This document shows, in pieces, positions 32,712 through 42,416 of a stretch of 64,000 bases of DNA. Origin of the DNA: UBA2966 sp965242505 (GTDB lineage: Bacteria > Pseudomonadota > Alphaproteobacteria > UBA2966); assembly GCA_965242505.1 (NCBI GenBank), contig OZ251449.1:620001-684000 (forward strand), in the 5' to 3' direction. A model generated the notes under the pieces. It was given only the letters and a program-made list of their open reading frames with translations, was not told the DNA's origin and did not search any database. The stretch's first letter is position 1. Each line of letters opens with the position of its first letter. The position numbers were made by a program, and so were the translations under genes.

Positions 32712-33410
32712 TCACTCGTAGCGGTGGTAGAACCGTCCCCGGCGGTGGGAGAAGAACGAGACCCGCCAGTCGTCGTTCCTCTTCGGCGGGTTCGCCATGT
32801 AGCGCTCGATCTCGAGCAGCACGTGCGTCGTGACGCTGGGGAGCGGCAGGTCGTGGGCGTGGTCGACGGTGACCCAGCGCAGGTCGTGGAGCTCGCCGTT
32901 GCCGCCGAGCCGCCCTTCGGCCGTGGTCCCGTCGACGAGAAAGAACCGCGCGTCGTAGCGGATCGGGCGGTTCGACGGCGTGAGCGCCCGGGCGAGATAG
33001 TCGAGCCGGTGCAGGGCCGGCGCGTATCCCGTCTTGAAGAAATGCCGCCAGGACGGCGGGCCGGACGCGGCGTCCGGCGTCCGCTGGCCCAGGAGCAGCC
33101 CGGTCTCCTCGTAGGTTTCGCGAACGGCGGCCATGGCGTGCGCCCGCGCGCGCCCGGCGCCGCACCGGCGGGTCAGCCGGGCCAGGACGTGGTCGGCGAG
33201 CGGCGTCGCTTCCCGCGCGCGCCAGTCGCCGGAATCGACGCGCCCTCCGGGGAACACGTACACGCCCGGCATGAAGCGGGTCGCGGCGTCGCGGAGTCCC
33301 ATCAGGATCTCGACCCGTCCCCGTTTCGGCTTGCGGTGGAGGACGAGGCTCGCGGCCTGTCTCGGGCGCGTCGGTCGCCGGGGCGGTCGCTGTTCGGGGG
33401 CGTCGGGCAT
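32712..33410 (-). CDS. NUDIX hydrolase
   Basis: A 232-residue NUDIX protein. The box is split as in long NUDT-type enzymes: FPGGRVDSGDW, then after an insert AVRETYEETGLLLG. This gives the essential RExxEE acidic metal-binding residues. Family members hydrolyse nucleoside diphosphates linked to another moiety (for example CoA or ADP-sugars). ATG 33410 chosen; upstream in-frame sequence is repeat-derived. The gene lies downstream of rnr on the same strand, separated by a palindromic element. Confidence 0.87.
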   Translation of the reverse strand: MPDAPEQRPPRRPTRPRQAASLVLHRKPKRGRVEILMGLRDAATRFMPGVYVFPGGRVDSGDWRAREATPLADHVLARLTRRCGAGRARAHAMAAVRETYEETGLLLGQRTPDAASGPPSWRHFFKTGYAPALHRLDYLARALTPSNRPIRYDARFFLVDGTTAEGRLGGNGELHDLRWVTVDHAHDLPLPSVTTHVLLEIERYMANPPKRNDDWRVSFFSHRRGRFYHRYE

Positions 33411-33519
33411 CGTTCGATGGCGGTGCGCGCGGCGCGGGACCGCGGCGGACGCCTGACGTTGCCGGACCCGCCGCGCCATGTCCACCCGACGCCCGCCGAT
33501 GTCGCGTTGCGGGACCGCG

Positions 33520-33620
33520 TCCACCCCCCTCCCGACCTCCCCCCTGTCAGGGGGGAGGAGTATCGATGGAAACCTCCCTCCCCCTTGCAGGGGGAGGGTC
33601 GGGGTGGGGGTCGCGGCGGA
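33520..33620. repeat. Palindromic element between rnr and the NUDIX gene
   Basis: Half B followed by half A (CTCCCTCCCCCTTGCAGGGG), just after the rnr stop. Confidence 0.75.
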
Positions 33621-33631
33621 GAAATTACGGG

Positions 33632-35899
33632 TCAGCCCCGCCGCCCGCGCCTCCGCCCCGCTTTCCGCGGTTCGCGGCCGGCCTTCGCGCGGCGCGCGGG
33701 GAGCGGCCCCCGATCCTCGATCAACTCGAGACGGAGCGATCCGGTGACCGCGTCGGCCTCCACGAGCCGGACGTCGACGGCCGAGCCGAGCGCATACGTC
33801 TTCCCCGTGCGCTCCCCCACCAGCGCATGTCGCGTCGCGTCGTGGACGTAGAAGTCGTCGGCCAGCGTGCGGATCGGCGCCAGGCCGTCGGCGCCGACGT
33901 CGTCGAGGGTCACGAAGAGGCCGAAACGGGTCACGCCCGAGATCCGCCCCGTGAACGCGGCGCCGCGGCGCGGTTCGAGGTATGCCGCGAGGTATCTGTC
34001 CCGCGCCTCGCGCTCGGCCGCCATGGCGCGCCGTTCCGCCGCGGATATCCGCTCTCCGATCCCGGGCAGCTCGTCGACCGCGCTCCCGGCGAGGCCGTCG
34101 TCGCCGAGCCCCAGCGCCGCGATCAGGGCGCGGTGCGCCAGGAGGTCCGCGTAACGGCGGATGGGCGACGTGAAGTGCGCGTAGCGGCGCAGGTTGAGGC
34201 CGAAATGCCCGTCGTCGTCCGGGCTGTAGACGGCCTGGCTCTGCGATCGCAGGACCACCTCGTTGACGAGGCGCGCGTGGGGCGTTCCCGCGACCCGCTT
34301 CAGGATCCGGTTGAAGTGTTCGGCCCTGACCGCGCCCCCGGCCGCCAGCCGGAGGTCCAGGCTCGCCAGAAGCTCGCGAAGCGCCTCGACCTTCTGGTCG
34401 TCGGGGCGGTCGTGCGTCCGGAACATGCCCGGCGCGTCGCGGTCGCGCAGGGTTTCCGCCGCGGCGACGTTGGCCGCGATCATGAATTCCTCGATCAGGC
34501 GATGCGAGTCCCGGCGGGCCCTCGGTCGCACGCTCTCCACGCGGCCGTCGGCGCCGAGGGCGACCCGGAGCTCGGGGAGTTCGATGTCGAGCGGTCGCCG
34601 GCGTTCGCGGGCGCGAAGGAGCGCGGCGTAGGCTCCGTACAGGTTCCGGATCACGGGATCGGGAGCCGTCGCGGCGCCGTCCGCGCGGGCGCCGTCCCGC
34701 AGCTCCTGAACGCCCCGATATGTCAGGTTCGCCGCGGCGCGCATCATGCCCCGGACGAATTCGCGGCGGCGCGGCTCGCCGTCGGCGTCGATCCACAGGA
34801 ACGCCGCCAGGCAGGCCCGGTCGGCCCCCGCCTCGAGCGAGCACAGGCCGCTCGACAACGCCTCCGGCAGCATCGGCGCGACGCGGTCCGGGAAGTAGAC
34901 GGAGTTGCCCCGCTCGCGCGCGTCCGCGTCGAGGGCTGATCCGGGCCGCACGTGGGCCGCGACGTCGGCGATCGCGACGACGATCTTCCAGCCGCCGGGG
35001 TTTCCGGGGTCGGCGTCGGGCGCCGCCCAGACGGCGTCGTCGCGGTCCCGGGCGTCGGCGGGGTCGATGGTGACGAGCGGCAGCTCCCGCAGGTCGCGCC
35101 GTTCGCCGACCGGGACCGGCGTCGCGGCCTCCGCCTCCGCCAGGGCCTCGGCGCTGAACGCGGTGGGGATGCCGTGGTTGCGGATGGCGATCGTGCTGTA
35201 GCTGCGCGGATCGTCGAAGGAGCCGAGGCGCTCCACGACCCGCGCCTTGCCGAGCCCCAGCCGCGCGCCCGGGAGGCTCGCGGCGAGCACGACGTCGCCG
35301 GGACGGGCGCCGAGCGAGTCCGGACCGGCGACGACGAATTCCCGCTTCACGCGCCGGTCCGTCGGCGCGATGCGGCCGTGGCCGGCGACGAGGTTGTACA
35401 CCCCGAGAATCTCGCTGGGCGGGTTCGCGAGCCGGCGCATGACCCGGGCCTCGTACAGGCCGTCCGGGCCCCGTCGCAGCCGCGCCAGGGCGCGGTCGCC
35501 GGGTCCCAGGGCCGCCGCGCCGGTCCGTTCGGGGACCATGACGATGCGCGGCGGCTCCCCTTCGCCGTCCCACCGCGCGGGGCGCGCGTGGAGCTCGCCG
35601 TCGGCGTCGCCGCCCGTGACCTCGACGACCGTGACCGGGGGGAGTTCGCCGGCCGCGCGGAGCGACCGGCGGCGGCCCCTCTCGATGAGCCCCTCGTCGC
35701 TCAGTTCCTCGAGCAGTTCCCTGAGCCGCGCGCGGTCCGCGCCCGAAATCCCGAAGGCGCGCGCGATGTCCCGCTTGCCCACGCGGTCGGGACCGTCGTG
35801 TATGAACCGCAGCACCTGTTCCCGCGACGGGAAGGCGTCCGGCGCCTTCGCCCCGCCTTCGGGCGCGCGCGGCCCCCGCGTGCGACGGCTCCGGGTCAA
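33632..35899 (-). CDS. rnr: Ribonuclease R
   Basis: A 755-residue 3'-5' exoribonuclease. In order: an N-terminal helix-turn-helix (VGKRDIARAFGISGADRARL), cold-shock domains, the RNB catalytic domain with VTIDPADARDRDDAVW (the Asp cluster binding Mg) and FTSPIRRYADLLAHRAL, and a C-terminal S1 domain (GRISGVTRFGLFVTLDDVGADGL) with a basic tail. It degrades structured RNA. No ATG or GTG fits; TTG 35899, 12 bp after topA, is the best start and gives normal length. Probably co-transcribed with topA. Confidence 0.93.
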   Translation of the reverse strand: MTRSRRTRGPRAPEGGAKAPDAFPSREQVLRFIHDGPDRVGKRDIARAFGISGADRARLRELLEELSDEGLIERGRRRSLRAAGELPPVTVVEVTGGDADGELHARPARWDGEGEPPRIVMVPERTGAAALGPGDRALARLRRGPDGLYEARVMRRLANPPSEILGVYNLVAGHGRIAPTDRRVKREFVVAGPDSLGARPGDVVLAASLPGARLGLGKARVVERLGSFDDPRSYSTIAIRNHGIPTAFSAEALAEAEAATPVPVGERRDLRELPLVTIDPADARDRDDAVWAAPDADPGNPGGWKIVVAIADVAAHVRPGSALDADARERGNSVYFPDRVAPMLPEALSSGLCSLEAGADRACLAAFLWIDADGEPRRREFVRGMMRAAANLTYRGVQELRDGARADGAATAPDPVIRNLYGAYAALLRARERRRPLDIELPELRVALGADGRVESVRPRARRDSHRLIEEFMIAANVAAAETLRDRDAPGMFRTHDRPDDQKVEALRELLASLDLRLAAGGAVRAEHFNRILKRVAGTPHARLVNEVVLRSQSQAVYSPDDDGHFGLNLRRYAHFTSPIRRYADLLAHRALIAALGLGDDGLAGSAVDELPGIGERISAAERRAMAAEREARDRYLAAYLEPRRGAAFTGRISGVTRFGLFVTLDDVGADGLAPIRTLADDFYVHDATRHALVGERTGKTYALGSAVDVRLVEADAVTGSLRLELIEDRGPLPARRAKAGREPRKAGRRRGRRG

Positions 35900-35913
35900 G
35901 CCGCGGCCGCCCG

Positions 35914-38523
35914 TTACGGGGCCGTTTCGGGCGCCGCCCGCGGGCCGGAGGACCGGGCGGATTTGCGCGCGCCGGCGCGGCCCTTGCCCTTGTTCGCGGC
36001 CTTTCGGGCCAGCAACGCCGCGGCCGTTTCCATGGTGACGTCCTCGGGCGCGACGCCTTTCGGCAACGTGGCGTTGATCCGGCCGTGCTTGACGTAGGGG
36101 CCGTAGCGGCCGTCCATGACGACGACGGGCTTGCCGTCGTCGGGATGATCGCCGAGTTCCCTGAGCGTCTCTCCGCCCCGCCGCCGCCGCCCGCCGGCGT
36201 CGGCCAGAAGCGCCACGGCGCGGTTGATGCCCACGGTCAGCACGTCGTCGTCGTCCGGTTTGAGGGACGCGTATTTGCCCTGGTGGACCACGTAGGGGCC
36301 GAAACGGCCGATCCCCGCGGCGATCTTCTCGCCGGTCTCCGGGTGGCGCCCGACTTCCCGCGGCAGCGCCAGCAGCGCCAAGGCGGTGTCGAGGTCGATC
36401 TCCGCCGGCGGGATCCAGGAAGGCAGGGAGACGCGCCTGGGCTTCCGGTTCTTCTTGCCCTTGGCCTGCGGGCCCGCGTCGAGTTGCGCGTAATGGCCGT
36501 AGGGGCCCGAGCGCACGGTCACGGGTCCGCCGGTCTCCGGGTCGAGGCCGAGTTCGCGGGGGCCCTCGCGCTCGCCCGCGTCCGCGCCGTTTCCATCGAC
36601 CAGGCGCCGCGTGTACCGGCAATCGGGATAGTTCGAGCAGCCGATGAACGCGCCGAACCTGCTGAGCTTCAGGGACAGCGCCCCGCCGTCGCAGGAAGGG
36701 CAGGCCCGGGGATCGACAGCGGGATCGTCGGAGTGGAAGAAATGGGCGCCGAGCGTCTCGTCGAGGGTGTCCAGCACCTCCCGCGTCCGCAGGTCCTTCG
36801 TCTCCTCGACGGCGCCGCTGAAGGCGTTCCAGAATTCGTGCAGGACCTGCTTCCAGTTCGCGTTCCCGGCGGAGATGTCGTCGAGGGTCTCTTCCAGCCT
36901 GGCGGTGAAGTCGTAGGCCACGTAACGGTCGAAGAAGTTGCCGAGGAAGGCGGCCACGAGTCGGCCCCGGTCGTCCGGCGTGAACCGCGATCCCTCGAGG
37001 CGGACGTAGTCCCGATCCTGAAGGACCGAGATGATGCTGGCGTAGGTCGAGGGCCGTCCGATGCCGAGCTCCTCGAGACGCTTCACCAGGGTCGCCTCGG
37101 TGAACCGGGGCGGCGGCTCCGTGAAGTGTTGCCTGGGCTGGACGTCCTCGCACCGGACGGTCTCGCCCCTGGCGACCTTGGGAAGGCGGCGCTCGGCGGA
37201 GTCGTCCCCCTTGTCCTCGGGCTGGTCGTCGCGGCCTTCCTGGTACAACTTGAAGAAACCGTCGAACAGGACCACGGATCCGGTGGCGCGCAGGCCGGCC
37301 CGGCCGTCGGCCGTCGTCATGTCGATGGCGGCCTGTTCGAGGCGCGCCGAGGCCATCTGGCTGGCCATCGTCCGCTTCCAGATCAGGTCGTAGAGGCGCC
37401 TGGCCTCGGGGTCGAGGAAGGAGGAGACGTCGGCAGGCGCGCGCGACAGGTCCGTGGGGCGGATGGCTTCGTGGGCTTCCTGGGCGTTCTTCGCCTGGCT
37501 GCGGTAGGCGCGCGGCCTGGCCGGAAGGTAGGACGCGCCGAACCTCTCCGATATCAGGCGTCGGCAGGACTGGACGGCTTCCGATGCGATCTGGACGCCG
37601 TCGGTGCGCATGTAGGTGATCAGGCCGACGGTTTCCCCGCCGACGTCCACGCCTTCGTACAGTTTCTGCGCGACCTGCATGGCGCGCCGCGCGCCCATGC
37701 GGAGCTTGCGCGCCGCCTCCTGCTGGAGCGTCGACGTCGTGAAGGGGGGCCGCGGGTGGCGCTGGACCTCCTTCGCTTCGACGCCTGTGACCGACAACGC
37801 GGGGGAAGCGCGCAGGATCCCGGCGGCGCGCTCGGCGTCTTCCTCCGTCGAGATCGAGAACTTGTCGAGCCGTTCGCCGTCGAGGGACGCGAGGCGGGCC
37901 GAAAACGGCGTTCCGTCGGCCGCGCGGAGAGCCGCGCCGATCGACCAGTACTCCCGCGGCTCGAAGGCCTCGATCTCCAGCTCGCGTTCGCAGATCAGGC
38001 GCAGCGCGACCGATTGCACGCGGCCGGCCGAGCGCGCGCCGGGGAGCTTGCGCCAGAGCACCGGCGACAGGGTGAAGCCCACCAGGTAGTCGAGCGCCCT
38101 CCGGGCCTGCTGGGCGTTGACGAGGTCCATGTCGAGGTCGCGCGGCCGCGCGACGGCCTCCCGGACGGCGCCGCGGGTCACCTCGTTGAAGACGATCCGC
38201 TTGACCTCCACGCCGTTTACCGCGTCGCGTTCCTGGAGCGCCTCGAGCACGTGCCACGAGATGGCCTCGCCTTCGCGGTCGGGATCGGTGGCCAGATACA
38301 GGCGATCGGCGTTCCGCAGCGCCCGCGCGATCCCGTCGATGTGCTGCTTCGACTCCGGGTTGGTTTCGTAGGTCATCGCGAAGTCGTCGTCGGGCAGCAC
38401 CGAACCGTCCTTCGGCGGCAGGTCGCGCACGTGCCCGTAGCTCGCCAGGACGACGAAGTCGCCGCCCAGGTACTTGTTGACGGTCTTGGCCTTGGCGGGC
38501 GATTCGACGATGACGACGTTCAT
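35914..38523 (-). CDS. topA: DNA topoisomerase I
   Basis: An 869-residue type IA topoisomerase. TOPRIM domain at the N-terminus (NVVIVESPAKAKTVNKYLG ... ATDPDREGEAISWH). The catalytic Tyr is in LITYMRTDGVQ at about 310. A C-terminal zinc-ribbon (CPSCDGGALSLKLSRFG ... CSNYPDC) is followed by several TopA C-terminal repeats (YGHYAQL, FGPYVVHQGKYASL, DGRYGPYVKHGRINATLP) and a basic tail. It relaxes negative supercoils. dprA lies immediately upstream on the same strand, a common alphaproteobacterial order (dprA-topA-rnr). Confidence 0.97.
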   Translation of the reverse strand: MNVVIVESPAKAKTVNKYLGGDFVVLASYGHVRDLPPKDGSVLPDDDFAMTYETNPESKQHIDGIARALRNADRLYLATDPDREGEAISWHVLEALQERDAVNGVEVKRIVFNEVTRGAVREAVARPRDLDMDLVNAQQARRALDYLVGFTLSPVLWRKLPGARSAGRVQSVALRLICERELEIEAFEPREYWSIGAALRAADGTPFSARLASLDGERLDKFSISTEEDAERAAGILRASPALSVTGVEAKEVQRHPRPPFTTSTLQQEAARKLRMGARRAMQVAQKLYEGVDVGGETVGLITYMRTDGVQIASEAVQSCRRLISERFGASYLPARPRAYRSQAKNAQEAHEAIRPTDLSRAPADVSSFLDPEARRLYDLIWKRTMASQMASARLEQAAIDMTTADGRAGLRATGSVVLFDGFFKLYQEGRDDQPEDKGDDSAERRLPKVARGETVRCEDVQPRQHFTEPPPRFTEATLVKRLEELGIGRPSTYASIISVLQDRDYVRLEGSRFTPDDRGRLVAAFLGNFFDRYVAYDFTARLEETLDDISAGNANWKQVLHEFWNAFSGAVEETKDLRTREVLDTLDETLGAHFFHSDDPAVDPRACPSCDGGALSLKLSRFGAFIGCSNYPDCRYTRRLVDGNGADAGEREGPRELGLDPETGGPVTVRSGPYGHYAQLDAGPQAKGKKNRKPRRVSLPSWIPPAEIDLDTALALLALPREVGRHPETGEKIAAGIGRFGPYVVHQGKYASLKPDDDDVLTVGINRAVALLADAGGRRRRGGETLRELGDHPDDGKPVVVMDGRYGPYVKHGRINATLPKGVAPEDVTMETAAALLARKAANKGKGRAGARKSARSSGPRAAPETAP

Positions 38524-38556
38524 GGAGGGGCCGGATGTTTGTCCGCTCGCGGCGCT

Positions 38557-39735
38557 CTATGCGGGCGCGGCATCGCCATCGCAAAGGGAAACCCTGTTTC
38601 CGGGGTGCCGATGCAGGCGGCCCGCCGCTTCGAGTTCGAGCAAGATGGTCAAAAGCGTCGGGAGAGTCAAACGACAGTGGCGGAGGAGCTCGTCGACCGT
38701 CACCGGCGTCGGGCTCAGCGCGGCCGCCACTTGGCCGCGCGAGTCGACGGGCCGTCCGTCGTCGGGGACCGGCGCCGCCTCGGGACGTGGGCGCGGGGGG
38801 TCCGGCGCCCGGCGGGCCGGGACCTGGCGGGGTCGCGTCATGAGGTCGAGCGCCGACGTGACGTCGCTCGTCGACTGGACCAGGACGGCGCCGTCCCGGA
38901 TGAGCCCGTTGGAGCCGCGGCAGCGCGGGTCGAGGGGCGAGCCCGGCGCGGCGAACACCTCGCGGCCCTGTTCGAGCGCGCAGCGCGCGGTGATCAGGGA
39001 ACCCGACCGCAACGCCGCCTCGACGACGACGACGCCGAGCGACAGGCCCGAAATGAGGCGGTTCCGGGCGGGGAAGTGCATGGCCCGGGGGCTCCTGCCG
39101 ACCTTCTGTTCCGCGATCAGGAGGCCCCGTTCGGCGATCTTGGCCTGGAGGTCCGCGTTCTCCGGCGGGTAGACGGCGTCGATGCCGCCCGCCAGCACCG
39201 CGAGGGCGCCGGTTTCCAGAGAGCCGACGTGGGCCGCCGTATCGATGCCGCGCGCCAGCCCGGACACGACGGAGAAGTCCGCTTCTCCCAGTTCCCGGGC
39301 GAGCGTCCGGGCGTACTGCCGTCCGGCGGTGGAGGCGTCCCGGGCGCCGACGACCGCCACGGCGGGGCGGTCGAGCAGATCGCCTCGTCCCTTGACGGAG
39401 ATGACGGGCGGCGCGTCCGGCAGCATGGCCAGCGCTTCGGGATACGCCGGTTCGCCGAGCATGATCGTCCGGGCGCCCAGACGCTCCAGGGTTTCCAGTT
39501 CCGCCGCGGCTTCCCGCTCGCCGCATACGCGCGGCGCCGGAGCGCCGCGGCGGCGGGCGAGGGACGGCAGGGCCTCCAGCGCCCGCGGCGCCGAGCCGTA
39601 GCGCTCGATCAGGTGGCGGTAGGCGATGGGGCCGACGTTCTCGCTGCGGATCAGGCGAAGACAGGCGATGCGCTCCTCGTCGTCGAGGGCGGGAGTCGTC
39701 GATGCCTTCGCAAGGCCTCGTGGCGCAGCAGACAC
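38557..39735 (-). CDS. dprA: DNA processing protein DprA
   Basis: A DprA/Smf Rossmann-fold protein that loads RecA on incoming single-stranded DNA during natural transformation. Features are an N-terminal SAM-like region (LRLIRSENVGPIAYRHLIERYGSAP), VAVVGARDASTAGRQYARTL, SVVSGLARGIDTAAH, AVLAGGIDAVYPPEN, and a C-terminal winged helix (VTVDELLRHCRLTLPTLLTILLELEAAGRL). The frame is open to 39879, but that extension reads through a 49-bp direct repeat bordering the restriction-modification island. GTG 39735 gives 392 residues and starts close to the conserved region. The true start may have been altered by the island insertion. Confidence 0.9.
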   Translation of the reverse strand: MSAAPRGLAKASTTPALDDEERIACLRLIRSENVGPIAYRHLIERYGSAPRALEALPSLARRRGAPAPRVCGEREAAAELETLERLGARTIMLGEPAYPEALAMLPDAPPVISVKGRGDLLDRPAVAVVGARDASTAGRQYARTLARELGEADFSVVSGLARGIDTAAHVGSLETGALAVLAGGIDAVYPPENADLQAKIAERGLLIAEQKVGRSPRAMHFPARNRLISGLSLGVVVVEAALRSGSLITARCALEQGREVFAAPGSPLDPRCRGSNGLIRDGAVLVQSTSDVTSALDLMTRPRQVPARRAPDPPRPRPEAAPVPDDGRPVDSRGQVAAALSPTPVTVDELLRHCRLTLPTLLTILLELEAAGRLHRHPGNRVSLCDGDAAPA

Positions 39736-39758
39736 GGCAGGGTCCAGGGAGCCGCCAG

Positions 39759-39807
39759 TACCGGATTCGGTGACTCTATGAACGGATGAGGACGGATTCC
39801 CGGGCCG
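39759..39807. repeat. Left 49-bp direct repeat of the restriction-modification island
   Basis: Matches 44360-44408 at 48 of 49 positions (TACCGGATTCGGTGACTCTA, then TGAACGGATGAGG, one A/G difference, CGGATTCCCGGGCCG). The two copies bracket the lower-GC island. This could be an attachment site, the product of recombination between dispersed repeats, or the repeat in which the island inserted. Confidence 0.85.
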
Positions 39808-40053
39808 AACCGCCTCGCGCGTCTTCCTTCCCCTTGAACGAGAGGGGAGATCGTCGGAAACGATTCCCGAACTTGTCACGTAGCCTTCCGGCCTTGAGCC
39901 TCACCCAGCGCTTGCGCGATGGGTCGCGCTTGATGACAAGGGAAGCCACGACGGGAACAAAAGCGAAACTGATGGTGGTAGTCGCGACGCCTTTGCCGCC
40001 GTCACAAGCGACGCGGCGTGAATGTACCTCCTTTGCGAGCACGGTCAGTCCGC

Positions 40054-40080
40054 TACTCATAGTCTGTATACTTTATAGGC
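40054..40080 (+). promoter_or_regulatory. C-box-like operator
   Basis: TACTCATAGTCTGTATACTT followed by TATAGGC resembles the paired GACT-TATAGTC half-sites of restriction-modification controller proteins, here just upstream of the HTH gene and in an AT-rich promoter-like stretch. Such boxes allow the controller to activate and then limit its own and the restriction gene's expression. Confidence 0.5.
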
Positions 40081-40146
40081 GTCCGATACTAAAGATTTAT
40101 GGTCACGAGGGCTCAGGCAAACGAAACTCTCAGGGAAACAACACCA

Positions 40147-40392
40147 ATGTCGCCGGAAAAATTGAGAAGCCCCAGCGATAAGCTGATCCAGACTCTCTCC
40201 AAAAACCTGTACCGTATGCGTAGAGACCGAGGCTTGTCCCAGGAAGAGCTAGCGGATCAATGTGGCCTCCATAGGACGTATATCGGATCAGTAGAGCGCG
40301 GGGAGCGTAATGTGACGATCGGTTCTCTTGAAGTTATCGCCGACTCCCTCGGGGTTTCCGTCTCCCAGCTTCTTTCAGAGAGCATTGAATAA
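40147..40392 (+). CDS. XRE-family HTH regulator (controller-like)
   Basis: An 81-residue single helix-turn-helix protein: LSKNLYRMRRDRGLSQEELADQCGLHRTYIGSVERGERNVTIGSLEVIADSLGVSVSQLL. Size and motif fit C proteins that time expression in type II restriction-modification systems. ATG 40147 has AGGGA upstream; an ATG at 40099 is in frame. It is followed 14 bp later by the putative restriction gene, the standard C-R arrangement, with a C-box-like site ahead. Confidence 0.85.
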   Translation: MSPEKLRSPSDKLIQTLSKNLYRMRRDRGLSQEELADQCGLHRTYIGSVERGERNVTIGSLEVIADSLGVSVSQLLSESIE

Positions 40393-40406
40393 ATCCAGAG
40401 AATCAA

Positions 40407-42416
40407 GTGAAAGAGATGGAAATTGAATTCAAAATCCATGGTGATAATGTTGTGGAATGCAACAGAATTCTTGGATATATTTGCTCTGGACTGAACATAC
40501 CATCCGAGAAGGTAGAAGGTCCCATAAGCTCGGTTACATGTCCTGTTTACACCATGGAAGTGGATGATCAATGTCTCATTTTTCAGTTTATTCCTGGTTA
40601 TGGAGAGCGTCGATGGAACCAAGATGTGATCGGATTCGTCAAGCGCTTGGGCGGCCGGTTGCAGGAGGCAGCCGACGCCATACTGACCCGAGTCGAAGAT
40701 GGGGTAGAGAGACCTCTGGCGGCGATCGAGTTCTGTGGTGCGTTACCGGCGGGTAATCAGGCTTGGCAGCGTCACGGCAGAGCGTTTTCGTTCGCCCATG
40801 CCGGTATCCCGTACTTTTTCGTGGCAGAGTTGGGCGGCTTCGAGCTGGGTGCTGATCGCGAACGGAAGGCGTCGCGGATGCCCAACCCGGCAGTCCCGTT
40901 CAGCTTCCTCGCGATGACCCTATATCATGATTCGATCTGTTTGCCAGTCTACGAACCCAATATGGGCGCAGCACCCGAGACGATTCGATGCTATGATTCG
41001 ATATTCGGCCGGAAGGAATTTATCAAGTTCCTCAGACTCGCAGTGCTGGGCGGAGAGACGGCGCAAACTAAGACCGATCTGGGCGATAAGTGTATCGCTT
41101 TGGTGAAACTGTTGGCCAAGTCCAAAAAACGGCAAGATGGCCTCACGGCCGAGCAATGGCAGAATGCGTATGATGCGATTCGTGCTGGTCAGAACCTTCT
41201 TGACTTCCTCACAAGGGACAGACGCCTTTCATGGAAGAAAAAGACCTCAATCGGGAGTCTGACTGATACTGCTAAGCGATTCATGAACTTGGGCGCGCAG
41301 GTTGGAGTCGGCTTGACCTCCTCATCGCTACCACTCTCCTTCATCCCGAAGGATCGGAGGACGGTGTTTGCCGGGAAGGTGCAAAAACTTTACCCGGACT
41401 TGAGTTGTGAGTTCGTTGCATGGCTCGCCGACGACCAGTGGAATCTGGCGATCGCGTGGTTGATGGGTTTCAAACCCAAGGGCGATGACGCGCGACCTGA
41501 TCGAGGTCTTCCGCCGATGGCGCGGATGCTGGCTGGTGGCGACAATGAATTGTTGACGTTCGTTTATGGTCCAGTGCCGGATGTACACTGGGAAAGACTC
41601 GCGAATGACCCAGTGGTGCTGGCCGACAGCAATGGCCTTTGGGAGGCGATATTCGGGGTGAGCGATGGTGTCCTGATCGATAGTGCGACGAAGCCCGACG
41701 GGGTTCCGCGCGGGTACGTGAAGAAGGCACGGGCCGAGATCCAAACCGAAGAGCTGGCTCGGTTTCATGTGAACGCCAAGGTCCTGAGTCTCGGCGAACA
41801 GGATGTCGACACGGCGTTGCACATCGCGTTCGAATCCTTGGGCGCGAGTGCCGTGTTTGAGGGAATGTGCAATCCTCCCGGGGGTGATTGGTCGGGTATC
41901 TCGTTCCGGTGGGGCGGAACGGAACCCGAGTTCCGCTGGTTGACGCTGCCCCGCGTCTCGACTGACGGCGGAAAGAGGCCAGACCACGTCTTTGCCCTGT
42001 TCGAACACGGGGACCGCGTGGTCTGCCTGTGCGTCGAGTCCAAGGAGAAGGCCCGTTCGTTGGGGGAGAACATCGGCCCGCGCCTGTCACGGTACGCGGA
42101 AACATTGTTCAATACTGCGCCGAGCATTCACCGCGACGAAGAAGCTGGTAGATGGGATATCCATGACTCACATTGGCAGTGCCCCGATACAATGTTCGCT
42201 TCGGCAGGCGCGTACCTGAGTGTGACGAACGACCCTTTCCGGGGATTGTCTTGCGATACGGGCCTCGACATGCAGATTGGGGTGAAATTTCTCGAAGACG
42301 CTCGCCGTTGCATCCTATATTTGCGCGGGGATACCGAACTTGGCCGTTCTCTCGTCGCCCACCTCACTTCGCATCAAGGCTGGTGTGAACTTGTCACCGT
42401 ACAGGTCAGTAATTGA
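40407..42416 (+). CDS. Putative type II restriction endonuclease
   Basis: A 669-residue protein I cannot place in a named family. GTG 40407 is listed; ATG 40416, preceded by AAGAG, is equally likely. The C-terminal region has RPDHVFALFEHGDRVVCLCV followed by ESKEK, the spacing and residues of a PD-(D/E)XK nuclease core (Asp, then Glu-x-Lys). The N-terminal two thirds (for example FCGALPAGNQAWQRHGRAFS, TRDRRLSWKKKTSIGSL) have no motif I recognise and could recognise DNA. Position between a controller gene and two methyltransferases supports the restriction role. GC content is clearly lower than the host average. Confidence 0.7.
   Translation: MKEMEIEFKIHGDNVVECNRILGYICSGLNIPSEKVEGPISSVTCPVYTMEVDDQCLIFQFIPGYGERRWNQDVIGFVKRLGGRLQEAADAILTRVEDGVERPLAAIEFCGALPAGNQAWQRHGRAFSFAHAGIPYFFVAELGGFELGADRERKASRMPNPAVPFSFLAMTLYHDSICLPVYEPNMGAAPETIRCYDSIFGRKEFIKFLRLAVLGGETAQTKTDLGDKCIALVKLLAKSKKRQDGLTAEQWQNAYDAIRAGQNLLDFLTRDRRLSWKKKTSIGSLTDTAKRFMNLGAQVGVGLTSSSLPLSFIPKDRRTVFAGKVQKLYPDLSCEFVAWLADDQWNLAIAWLMGFKPKGDDARPDRGLPPMARMLAGGDNELLTFVYGPVPDVHWERLANDPVVLADSNGLWEAIFGVSDGVLIDSATKPDGVPRGYVKKARAEIQTEELARFHVNAKVLSLGEQDVDTALHIAFESLGASAVFEGMCNPPGGDWSGISFRWGGTEPEFRWLTLPRVSTDGGKRPDHVFALFEHGDRVVCLCVESKEKARSLGENIGPRLSRYAETLFNTAPSIHRDEEAGRWDIHDSHWQCPDTMFASAGAYLSVTNDPFRGLSCDTGLDMQIGVKFLEDARRCILYLRGDTELGRSLVAHLTSHQGWCELVTVQVSN

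Noticed and set aside
33632..39526. Single 1964-residue frame joining rnr, topA and beyond
   Set aside because: Only the rnr part is real; the upstream part is another frame of topA.
36085..39789. 1234-residue plus-strand open frame
   Set aside because: Antisense to topA and dprA with no recognisable motif; those genes are certain.
39736..39879. N-terminal extension of DprA to ATG 39879
   Set aside because: It is encoded by the direct repeat and island edge, with no similarity to DprA; kept only as a note on the start.
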